Shown here piece after piece: positions 1 to 5,497 of a stretch of DNA of 5,497 nt (positions are counted from its first letter, which is position 1; every line of letters begins with the position of its first letter). The stretch lies in contig JBFWMP010000170.1 of NCBI GenBank assembly GCA_050251575.1, positions 1 through 5,497 on the forward strand, in the 5' to 3' direction. The stretch comes from X23 sp050251575 (GTDB taxonomy: Bacteria; Bacillota; Clostridia; SK-Y3). The translations under genes and the position numbers were made by a program. The notes under the pieces are model-generated. The model made no database searches. It saw only the letters and a program-made list of their open reading frames with translations, and was not told where the DNA came from.

Positions 1-53
1 CATTTCTTAAATTTCATTATTTTCACATATATGTTTTCGGTTAATTTGTTACT

Positions 54-572
54 TTACTTTAATCCGCCAAACCTGAATACTGCTTTTCCAATTACCATAT
101 TCCTTGTGATGTATTTCTTATCTTCCCATTTTCTACTATCATAGGAGTTGCTTCTATGATCACCCATAACAAAATATCCGTCTTGAGGAATCTTATAAGG
201 TCCAAAATCCTCCCCTGCCTTTTGCGATATATACGGCTCCGGATTTTCCTTTCCATCAATATAAAGCTTCCCGCTTTTAATGAAAATGGTTTCCCCTCCT
301 AATCCAACGACTCTCTTAACCAATTGCTTGCTTTTTTCTACGGGTGACTTAAATACAACAATATCTCCCCTTCTTACAGGTTGAAACCAATAACTGAATT
401 TTAATACTACTATCACATCTTTTATTTGTATGGTTGGAAGCATGGAACCTGTGGGTACAATCGAAAGATTAAAGATAAAAAAGCGAATACATAATGCTAT
501 AACAACATAAATTGCAATGGTTTTTGTCCAATCTTTTACTTCTTTTACCACTACCTTACGACTAACCTGCAT
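54..572 (-). CDS. lepB: Type I signal peptidase (SPase I), membrane-anchored Ser/Lys protease
   Basis: This protease cleaves signal peptides from Sec- and Tat-exported preproteins on the outer face of the cytoplasmic membrane. The 172 residues start with a short basic cytoplasmic stretch. One membrane segment follows (about 17-38), then the extracytoplasmic catalytic domain. Family boxes are visible in order: GSMLPT with nucleophile Ser43, RRGDIVVF (67-74), VKRVVG with general base Lys86, and GDHRSNSYDSR (137-147), where His stands at the usual Asn of GDN, a tolerated variant. Length and the single anchor match the short Gram-positive SipS-like class rather than the longer proteobacterial LepB. 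The start is supported by a purine-rich GAGGGG seven bases upstream, and a strong promoter precedes it, so it can be expressed independently of the SLH gene 111 bp upstream. No terminator is seen in the 53 bases after the stop. Identification is firm; which of possibly several paralogues it is remains unknown. Confidence 0.96.
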   Translation of the reverse strand: MQVSRKVVVKEVKDWTKTIAIYVVIALCIRFFIFNLSIVPTGSMLPTIQIKDVIVVLKFSYWFQPVRRGDIVVFKSPVEKSKQLVKRVVGLGGETIFIKSGKLYIDGKENPEPYISQKAGEDFGPYKIPQDGYFVMGDHRSNSYDSRKWEDKKYITRNMVIGKAVFRFGGLK

Positions 573-616
573 TTCTATGCCCCTCTCTATACTTTTAGCT
601 TCATAACAATATAAAA

Positions 617-645
617 ATTATAGCACTTGCATATAGTATGTTCAA
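617..645 (-). promoter_or_regulatory. Sigma-A-type promoter of lepB
   Basis: On the minus strand, TTGAAC (640-645) and TATAAT (617-622) are separated by exactly 17 bases. The -10 box is preceded by TGC, giving an extended -10. The expected start lies about 40 bases before the lepB ATG. The match to the vegetative consensus is very good and the position is right, so lepB probably has its own housekeeping promoter. Assignment is by consensus only. Confidence 0.8.
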
Positions 646-683
646 CCTAAATCTTACAACCCCATTCAAGAAACGCCAGACTT

Positions 684-2459
684 CTACCTTTTTGAAATAC
701 CTTCTAGTAAAGGCAGTACATTTAAATGATATGGCTGCTGTCCCGGCAACTCCTCAATAGTTGGAATCATTCCTAAACGCCATACAGACATTCCCTCTAT
801 TCCAAACAGACGTGCCAGTCGAATTTTTGCTTCAACGCTTCTATAGTCTTCATACCATATTACTTTCTTAGTATTTGTCTCAGGATCAGTAAATACAAAG
901 CTAGGTGCCTGCATATTATTTGAATATTGGTATTGCTTATCTACTAGCCTTCCATCAGACATTTTATCTCTTAAAACCTCATAGGATGAAAGCGTATACG
1001 GGATTGTATTTTCCACCACTCCGTCTATAAAGTTCCACTGGGCAGAACCAAAATTAATCTGCAGCAACAATTTTTCTCTTGGTATTCCTGTATCTTGATT
1101 GACGGCATATCTTAAAGCATAATAGACATCTTTAATAGGTGCTAATGGCGTAGGCGTATTGGGGCTAAAAGAATTAGTATCCTCCTGTCTGAGCATCTTA
1201 GGCTCATAATCATGTGCCATAAGGATGACTTTATCGGCTATCTCTCCAATACTTTTAAAATCGTACCCGTCATAATAAGCTTGTCCGATTTGTCTTATAG
1301 GATTCACACAAACGATAAGCTTTTTGTCTTTTTTCCCCAGTTCCTGTTTTAAAATAGTTAAAAATTCAATATATTCTTGCTTATCTTGTTCAGAATTTCT
1401 TAAAGCCTCAAAATCAATAACAACACCATCAAAATCAGCTTCAAATCCATCTTTTTTTAGATTATTCACTAAGTCAACAATACTATTTTTTACTTGTTGG
1501 ACAGATTGTTCACTACTGAGTAGAAGGGATACTAGTCCGATTCTTTGATCTCCTATATTTACTTTCGTATCATTGGTAGCAAAGACCATAATATATTTTT
1601 CAGCTTGACTTTTTTCAGTTTCAGTAATCGGCCTTTCAAATCCATCAGGTACCCAAAAATCCTTATTTACTGCATAGTCAGTCGATAACTCCACCAAAGC
1701 AGTTTCAGCATTATACTCCAATCTACTCCAACCAAAGCTGATTGAATCAAAGATGTTAATCTTATCTATTTGCGGAGAGGCTTTAATAGCATAAAAACCA
1801 TTTAAATCCTGGAGCTTATGATTTAATACCTGATGCATTCTTACAAGCATCGCTGCAGCCTCCTGTCTGCGTGCATCTCCTTGCGGCACAAACAACTCCG
1901 TACTTCTTCCATTGATAATGCCAAAGTCCTTAGCAAGAGCAATATAGCCTTGACTTGACTTCACATCACTAAACTCCACTGTATCAAGCTCATTGCTTAT
2001 CAGCCTTGCCAGATAATCATACTGTAATGCACGTACAATCATTATTGCCATCTCTTCACGAGTAATCTTTCTATCGGGTTCAAATTCATTTTCAGCATAT
2101 TCTTCTGCATCAATAATTGAATTCGCCAGACCTAGATTTATATAAGGATAATGCCAATTATTCACTTTGACATCACTGAAAATTTCTATATCATCCTTGC
2201 TTGCTGCAGTAATATCAATGTTTAGCGTTCTAACCAAGAATGTTAAAAACTCAGCACGAGTAATGCTGCTGTCATATCCAAACAACCCATTTCCTTGTCC
2301 ATTAGTTATATTAAGCTCTTTCAATGTATAGATATATTCCTTTGCCCAACTGTCCTGCGGAACATCGGTGAAAACATCTCCACTTGCTGTATTGGCATAG
2401 CTGCTGGTGGAAAACAGCAGCAAACTTAAAACAAATAATAAAATTCCATATTTTTTCAT
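684..2459 (-). CDS. Secreted S-layer-homology (SLH) protein with C-terminal glycoside hydrolase family 18 domain
   Basis: A 591-residue exported protein. Residues 1-22 form a signal peptide (KK, hydrophobic core, SYA cleavage site before Asn23). Three SLH repeats follow at about 30-78, 93-146 and 162-212, with TRAE (67-70), TREE (133-136) and a degenerate RRQE (197-200). SLH triplets dock proteins onto pyruvylated secondary wall polymer. The GH18 barrel runs from about 221 (NGFYAI) to 591. Its catalytic motif is DGVVIDFE (344-351) with acid Glu351 and Asp349, and the C-terminal barrel signature is GMSVWRLG (556-563). Two usual active-site residues differ: Val347 replaces the middle Asp of DxxDxDxE, and His416 in MAHDYE replaces the usual Tyr. 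The barrel resembles the cell-wall and spore (SleL/YaaH-like) branch, suggesting a peptidoglycan N-acetylglucosaminidase, but chitin or another GlcNAc polymer is possible. A GGGGG ribosome site lies seven bases before the ATG. The signal peptide is a plausible substrate for the adjacent LepB. Confidence 0.93.
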   Translation of the reverse strand: MKKYGILLFVLSLLLFSTSSYANTASGDVFTDVPQDSWAKEYIYTLKELNITNGQGNGLFGYDSSITRAEFLTFLVRTLNIDITAASKDDIEIFSDVKVNNWHYPYINLGLANSIIDAEEYAENEFEPDRKITREEMAIMIVRALQYDYLARLISNELDTVEFSDVKSSQGYIALAKDFGIINGRSTELFVPQGDARRQEAAAMLVRMHQVLNHKLQDLNGFYAIKASPQIDKINIFDSISFGWSRLEYNAETALVELSTDYAVNKDFWVPDGFERPITETEKSQAEKYIMVFATNDTKVNIGDQRIGLVSLLLSSEQSVQQVKNSIVDLVNNLKKDGFEADFDGVVIDFEALRNSEQDKQEYIEFLTILKQELGKKDKKLIVCVNPIRQIGQAYYDGYDFKSIGEIADKVILMAHDYEPKMLRQEDTNSFSPNTPTPLAPIKDVYYALRYAVNQDTGIPREKLLLQINFGSAQWNFIDGVVENTIPYTLSSYEVLRDKMSDGRLVDKQYQYSNNMQAPSFVFTDPETNTKKVIWYEDYRSVEAKIRLARLFGIEGMSVWRLGMIPTIEELPGQQPYHLNVLPLLEGISKR

Positions 2460-2489
2460 ATATTGACCCCCAAAGCAAACTACTCTAAT

Positions 2490-2519
2490 ATTATAATTAT
2501 TATATACTCAATTGTAGAA
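2490..2519 (-). promoter_or_regulatory. Weak candidate promoter for the SLH/GH18 gene
   Basis: TATAAT at 2490-2495 on the minus strand lies 30 bases before the ATG, in a very AT-rich stretch. The only hexamer at a suitable distance is TTCTAC (2514-2519, 18-base spacer), a poor -35. A better -35-like TTGAGT (2506-2511) is only 10 bases away, which is too close. Either the promoter depends on an activator or another sigma factor, or the gene is read from upstream. The candidate -35 overlaps the outermost, degenerate REP-like copy. Confidence 0.3.
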
Positions 2520-2533
2520 TAATGCATCCCTAC
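2518..2533 (-). repeat. Degenerate REP-like hairpin (GTAG foot)
   Basis: On the minus strand, GTAG (2530-2533) is followed by GGATG, a CAT loop and TATTC. This makes a five-pair stem with two G-U pairs. The foot motif, orientation and three-base loop agree with the better copies to its right, so it may be a decayed member of the same family. Because the stem is short and AT-rich, chance is a real alternative. Confidence 0.3.
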
Positions 2534-2568
2534 AGATGCGGTTGATAGAAACCGTATCATGTGTAGGG
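2528..2568. repeat. Long inverted repeat joining two REP-like feet
   Basis: CCCTACA (2528-2534) is perfectly complementary to TGTAGGG (2562-2568). Inside it, GATGCGGTT (2535-2543) pairs with AACCGTATC (2550-2558) with one wobble, leaving a six-base loop and a three-base bulge (2559-2561). The whole forms a 16-pair stem. It uses the foot of the next element, so it competes with the hairpin at 2568-2584. Read on either strand, it lies between the end of mutS2 and the SLH gene promoter. Confidence 0.6.
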
Positions 2569-2642
2569 GCAACCTGTGGTCGCCTGCAAGATAATTATAT
2601 AGTGAATCAACGAATCTGCGGACGAGCAAAGCTCGTCCCTAC
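2563..2642. repeat. REP-doublet-like composite element A (REPIN/BIME type)
   Basis: This 80-bp element begins GTAGGG and ends CCCTAC. The left hairpin has arms 2568-2574 and 2578-2584 around TGT; one A/C mismatch on the plus strand becomes a G-U pair on the minus strand. The right hairpin has perfect eight-base arms, 2620-2627 and 2631-2638, around AAA. Each hairpin has GTAG at its foot, on opposite strands, which is the layout of a REP doublet. In the well-studied enterobacterial and pseudomonad systems, GTAG-hairpins are recognised by RAYT Y1 transposases; no such gene is present here. Membership in a RAYT-driven family is inference. Confidence 0.65.
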
Positions 2643-2674
2643 AAATGCAATACGAAGATTGTACCATGTACGTA

Positions 2675-2745
2675 GTAGGGCCGTATGGATATACGGCCGA
2701 AAACTGAAAATGCATAACAGCGGACGTATTGCCATATGTCCCTAC
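2675..2745. repeat. REP-doublet-like composite element B, tandem to A
   Basis: This 71-bp element has the same plan as element A: GTAGGG at the left end and CCCTAC at the right. The left hairpin has perfect arms 2679-2686 and 2691-2698 with loop GGAT. The right hairpin has arms 2722-2729 and 2734-2741 with loop TGCC and one G-T wobble. GCGGACG occurs at the inner side of the right hairpin in both A and B, and GTAYCATGT occurs shortly before GTAGGG in both. The stem sequences otherwise differ from A, so the two are relatives with diverged stems rather than a recent duplication. Confidence 0.65.
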
Positions 2746-2778
2746 GACAATCGAAATCTATGGTGTGTGAAAAGTATC

Positions 2779-2847
2779 TGTCATTCTGAGCGTAGCGAAG
2801 AATCTTGAGTTTTATGTATAAGATCCTTCACTACGTTCAGGATGACC
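2779..2847. repeat. Imperfect palindromic repeat of the '...HSERSEES' type
   Basis: The 28-base arms (2779-2806 and 2820-2847) surround a 13-base loop. They match at 23 of 28 positions when one is reversed. Four of the five differences are transitions that leave G-U wobble pairs in RNA of one strand or the other; the fifth is at the outer end. The left arm read in plus frame gives the peptide CHSERSEES, familiar from many databases as a translated intergenic repeat. No U-tract follows on either strand, so it is not a standard intrinsic terminator. It might stabilise the 3' end of mutS2 mRNA. Confidence 0.8.
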
Positions 2848-2856
2848 ACCAATGCA

Positions 2857-2890
2857 ATTACGCCGCATTATTTATAAATTATGTCGTAAT
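2857..2890 (-). other. Possible 3'-end hairpin after mutS2
   Basis: ATTACG (2857-2862) pairs with CGTAAT (2885-2890), and GCAT (2865-2868) pairs with ATGT (2881-2884) with one wobble. A two-base bulge lies between them and the 12-base loop is AT-rich. It starts 18 bases beyond the mutS2 stop codon. No run of U follows on the minus strand, so at best it is a Rho-dependent or RNA-stabilising structure. A transcription end here is unproven. Confidence 0.3.
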
Positions 2891-2908
2891 GTTTTAAACT
2901 TTCAATTA

Positions 2909-5287
2909 CTATTTCAACTCTACAATGGTTACTCCCGATTCCCCTTCTCCATATTTCCCAAGGCGGAAAGATTTTACGTGTCTATGACTTCTAAGCATAT
3001 TATGGATGCCATTTCTCAGCGTACCTGTCCCTTTTCCATGAATAATAGTTATTTGCTGCAATCCTGCCAAAGCAGCATCATCTAAGAACTTGTCCGAATT
3101 TAGTAACGCTTCTTCCAGAAGCTGCCCTCTTAAATTCAACTCAGTAGATATGTTTGCTGATTTCTGCATATGGATTTTCCCTGCACCCGTTCTGTTCACA
3201 GTATTATTCTTTTCTTCTGCTATTCTTAAATTCGAAACATGAACATTAATTTTCATGATTCCGACTTGAACCATTACTTCTCCTTGCTCATCCGGAGGTG
3301 CAATAATACTTCCATTCTGATTCAGGCTTATGATGACAACCGGATCACCGGGCTTCAGGTTTGCAGGCGGCTTCGAATATCTCTTTTTAGGAAGTATGGA
3401 TGTTGTCAAGGAAGCATCTAATTTGTTCAGTGAATCTCTGAGCTTACTTTTAGCTTGCTCAAGTGCCTTATTCCTTTCCTTTTCTTCCGACTCCTCCTGC
3501 AGCTTCCGTATTTCCTGAATAATATCTTCCGCTTCTTCTTTAGCATGCTGTATAATCTTCCGAGCCTCTCTCCGCGCTTCATCTAGCTTTTTCTCTTTTT
3601 GCTGGTCAATCTTTTCCTTCTGAGCCATCAGTTCATTTTTTAATACTTCTATTTCACGCTTATATCTTACTGCAGTTTCTTTTTCCTTTTCTGCGATCTG
3701 TCTGTTTTTCTCCAGGTTAGATATAATGTCTTCAAATTTAACATCTTCCTGAGAAATAAACTCTTTCGCACGTTCAATGATATTATTCTCCAATCCTAAT
3801 CTGCCAGAAATTGCAAAAGCATTACTTTTGCCAGGCACACCAATTAATAACTTATACGTTGGACTAAGTGTCTGCACATCAAACTCACAAGAGGCATTTT
3901 CAATCCCTTTTGTAGATAACGCAAACAACTTCAACTCACTATAGTGAGTTGTTGCAGCAGTTTTAGTACCTATCTGCCTAAGATATTCAAGTATTGCCAT
4001 AGCGAGAGCAGCTCCCTCAACCGGGTCTGTTCCTGCTCCTAACTCATCGAACAACACAAGTGAATGCTCATCTGCTTCTCGTAATATTTTTACAATATTA
4101 GTCATATGAGATGAGAAAGTGCTTAAGCTTTGTTCAATACTCTGTTCATCACCAATATCAGCAAATACCTTTTTAAACAGTGCCATTTCTGTTCCATCAC
4201 TTGCAGGAATATGCAATCCTGATTGAGCCAATAGTGTAAATAACCCCAAGGTCTTCAATGTGACAGTTTTACCGCCTGTATTCGGACCGGTAATTACCAG
4301 TGTATCAAAGTCCCTGCCTAGATAAATATCTGTTGCTATAACAGTTTTGCGGTCTAACAAAGGATGTCTGGCTTTCCTAATATTGATATATCCCTTATCA
4401 TTTATTGCCGGCTCTACTGCATCCCAATCTAAGCTCAGTTTTGCTTTAGCAAATATTACATCTAAACTTACTATGCTTTTAATATTAATTTTAATTTCTT
4501 CTGCATGCTGCTGAACCATCTGACTAAGCTCATATAATATACGTTCAATCTCTTCTTTTTCTTTTATCTTAAGCTGGCGCAATTCATTATTGGCCTGGAC
4601 CACCGCCATCGGTTCAATAAAAAGTGTCGCACCACTGGACGATGAATCATGAACAACTCCTGCAACGTCTCCTTTATGTTCAGATTTCACCGGAACAACG
4701 TATCTCTCGCCTCTGACAGTCACAATAGGATCTTGCAAATATTTTTGATATTTTGGAGAATGGATTAGATTGTTTAATAAATCTTTAATCTTATTATTTA
4801 CATTTCTTATATGACGTCTTATATTACTTAATTCTGAACTTGCATTATCTGCTATTTCTTCTTCATTAAGTATGCTGACCGTAATGATATCTTCCAGTCT
4901 CTTAATTACCTGCAAAGCATCAATCAACTGATCCAGTATGGGATATATTTCTTCCTTTCTATCTTCACCTGCATATTTCTTCATGTTTCTTGCTATCCTA
5001 AGTGACTGTGCGATATCCAACAATTCTTTCGGACTCAAAACAGCACCAATTTCTGCACGCTTGATAGCTCCCCTGATATCACTCAAGCCTCCAATCGGAG
5101 CACTTCCTTTTTTAACAATCATACTTACCGCTTCACTAGTCTCTTTTTGCAAATAAACAATCTGTTTGATATCAATCATCGGGTGAAGCTCGGCAACCTG
5201 CTCTTTACTCATTATAGAGTTTGTCAGTTCTGATAACTTATGAAGTATCTTATCATATTCCAATACTTTTAACGCTTTTTCGTCCAT
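2909..5287 (-). CDS. mutS2: MutS2: MutS-family ATPase with C-terminal KOW and Smr domains
   Basis: The 792-residue protein has the full MutS2 layout. It lacks the mismatch-recognition domain of MutS and starts directly with the lever/core helices (1-300, YDKIL at 11-15). The ATPase carries Walker A GPNTGGKT (334-341), STFSSHM (389-395), Walker B LVLFDELGAGTDP (410-422) and the THYSEL H-loop (447-452). A charged coiled coil (about 505-625) follows, then a KOW-like barrel (644-687) and the Smr domain (about 714-792) with HGKGTG (750-755). Family work gives two roles: suppression of homologous recombination by Smr nicking, and, in Bacillus subtilis, sensing and rescue of collided ribosomes. The Smr LDLRG motif reads LNLRG (717-721), so its Asp is Asn718. 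A GAGGG ribosome site lies six bases before the ATG and an extended -10 promoter precedes it. The ORF is intact; its role here, DNA or ribosome, cannot be told from sequence. Confidence 0.97.
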   Translation of the reverse strand: MDEKALKVLEYDKILHKLSELTNSIMSKEQVAELHPMIDIKQIVYLQKETSEAVSMIVKKGSAPIGGLSDIRGAIKRAEIGAVLSPKELLDIAQSLRIARNMKKYAGEDRKEEIYPILDQLIDALQVIKRLEDIITVSILNEEEIADNASSELSNIRRHIRNVNNKIKDLLNNLIHSPKYQKYLQDPIVTVRGERYVVPVKSEHKGDVAGVVHDSSSSGATLFIEPMAVVQANNELRQLKIKEKEEIERILYELSQMVQQHAEEIKINIKSIVSLDVIFAKAKLSLDWDAVEPAINDKGYINIRKARHPLLDRKTVIATDIYLGRDFDTLVITGPNTGGKTVTLKTLGLFTLLAQSGLHIPASDGTEMALFKKVFADIGDEQSIEQSLSTFSSHMTNIVKILREADEHSLVLFDELGAGTDPVEGAALAMAILEYLRQIGTKTAATTHYSELKLFALSTKGIENASCEFDVQTLSPTYKLLIGVPGKSNAFAISGRLGLENNIIERAKEFISQEDVKFEDIISNLEKNRQIAEKEKETAVRYKREIEVLKNELMAQKEKIDQQKEKKLDEARREARKIIQHAKEEAEDIIQEIRKLQEESEEKERNKALEQAKSKLRDSLNKLDASLTTSILPKKRYSKPPANLKPGDPVVIISLNQNGSIIAPPDEQGEVMVQVGIMKINVHVSNLRIAEEKNNTVNRTGAGKIHMQKSANISTELNLRGQLLEEALLNSDKFLDDAALAGLQQITIIHGKGTGTLRNGIHNMLRSHRHVKSFRLGKYGEGESGVTIVELK

Positions 5288-5322
5288 TTATTTCCCTCAT
5301 TCTATTAGTTAGTACTCTATAC

Positions 5323-5351
5323 ATTATAACATATTTATTGTAATACTATAA
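5323..5351 (-). promoter_or_regulatory. Sigma-A-type extended -10 promoter of mutS2
   Basis: On the minus strand, a perfect TATAAT (5323-5328) is preceded by TGT, forming an extended -10. A poor -35 (TTATAG, 5346-5351) sits 17 bases upstream. Extended -10 promoters tolerate weak -35 boxes. The predicted start leaves a leader of roughly 30 bases, including the GAGGG ribosome site. Position and sequence agree well, but it is a consensus call only. Confidence 0.65.
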
Positions 5352-5472
5352 TTTAAAATATTGACTATGTTTTAAATTATTGATATTGGATATATTTTTG
5401 AAATAAACTGTAATTTAATACGTATTGGTAGAATGATGTGACGTTATATAAACCAAGGGGACGGTTTGAGGT

Positions 5473-5497
5473 GTAGGGAATGGTTCATAACCGTTCC
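5473..5497 (+). repeat. REP-like GTAG hairpin at the window edge
   Basis: GTAG (5473-5476) is followed by GGAATGGTT, a CAT loop and AACCGTTCC (5489-5497), a nine-pair stem with one G-T wobble. The foot, loop size and GG...CC stem ends agree with the copies at 2563-2745. Just upstream, GGGACGGTT (5458-5466) is a near copy of the left arm and could pair with the same right arm. The element may continue beyond the window, so whether it is half of a doublet cannot be seen. Confidence 0.55.

Noticed and set aside
1..17. Possible start codons (minus strand, 1-3 and 15-17) of a gene beyond the left edge
   Set aside because: There is no Shine-Dalgarno sequence before either, and only a few codons lie in the window.
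25..34. Palindrome ACATATATGT after lepB as a terminator
   Set aside because: It has no loop, no GC and no following U-tract, so it would not make a stable hairpin.
1324..1548. Plus-strand frame within the SLH/GH18 gene
   Set aside because: It is antisense to a gene with clear domains, and the peptide shows no family features.
2514..2745. CRISPR array or integron attC sites
   Set aside because: Repeats alternate in orientation, are only six bases constant, and have unequal spacing with internal hairpins; there are no direct repeats with unique spacers and no cas or integrase gene.
2536..2808. Open plus-strand frame of 90 codons ending in CHSERSEES
   Set aside because: It is made almost wholly of the inverted repeats in the gap, has no ribosome binding site, and ends in the peptide typical of translated palindromic repeats.
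2852..3085. Plus-strand frame overlapping the 3' end of mutS2
   Set aside because: It lies mostly antisense to the conserved Smr domain and shows no recognisable protein features.
3239..3518. Two overlapping plus-strand frames inside mutS2
   Set aside because: They are antisense to the KOW and coiled-coil coding region; the Ser/Leu-rich peptide is the mirror of Glu/Lys-rich helix codons.
3936..3943. Phage T7-like promoter core (CACTATAG) within mutS2
   Set aside because: Only the core is present, it arises from the THYSEL codons, and there is no phage context.
4938..5156. Plus-strand frame with a hydrophobic peptide
   Set aside because: It is antisense to the conserved MutS2 N-terminus, and the hydrophobicity comes from reading helix codons in reverse.
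5361..5389. Plus-strand promoter TTGACT with 17-base spacing to TATTGG
   Set aside because: The -10 match is poor and no plus-strand gene follows before the window ends.

Overview
The window is AT-rich DNA from a low-GC Gram-positive bacterium, most likely a member of Clostridia. The basis is the short single-spanning signal peptidase, an SLH-anchored family 18 glycosidase, a full-length MutS2 with a KOW-Smr tail, purine-rich ribosome binding sites and sigma-A-type promoters. The species cannot be fixed from the sequence alone.

All three genes lie on the minus strand, so the reading order is right to left. First is mutS2 (5287 to 2909), a MutS-family ATPase with a C-terminal Smr domain. Next is a 449-bp gap, then a secreted SLH/GH18 protein (2459 to 684). 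After a further 111 bp comes lepB (572 to 54), a type I signal peptidase. Each gene has a good ribosome binding site. lepB and mutS2 have convincing promoters with extended -10 boxes; the SLH gene has only a weak candidate. No intrinsic terminator with a U-tract was found, so read-through along the whole stretch is possible. The SLH/GH18 preprotein has a signal peptide and is a plausible substrate of the neighbouring LepB (inference). MutS2 is probably an unrelated neighbour.

The 449-bp gap holds no believable gene. It is packed with short inverted repeats. Nearest the SLH gene are two tandem composite elements, each running from GTAGGG to CCCTAC with a small hairpin at each end and the two hairpins in opposite orientation. 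This GTAG-plus-hairpin pairing matches the architecture of REP doublets (REPINs/BIMEs), which are mobilised in other bacteria by Y1 RAYT transposases. A degenerate further copy overlaps the SLH promoter region, and one more GTAG hairpin lies at the right edge beyond the mutS2 promoter. Nearer mutS2 is a long imperfect palindrome of the type often mistranslated as '...HSERSEES'. No transposase is present in the window.

The most interesting signal is this REP-like cluster, whose stems differ in sequence while the foot motif is constant. Next are the altered active-site residues of the GH18 domain and an Asp-to-Asn change in the Smr motif of MutS2.
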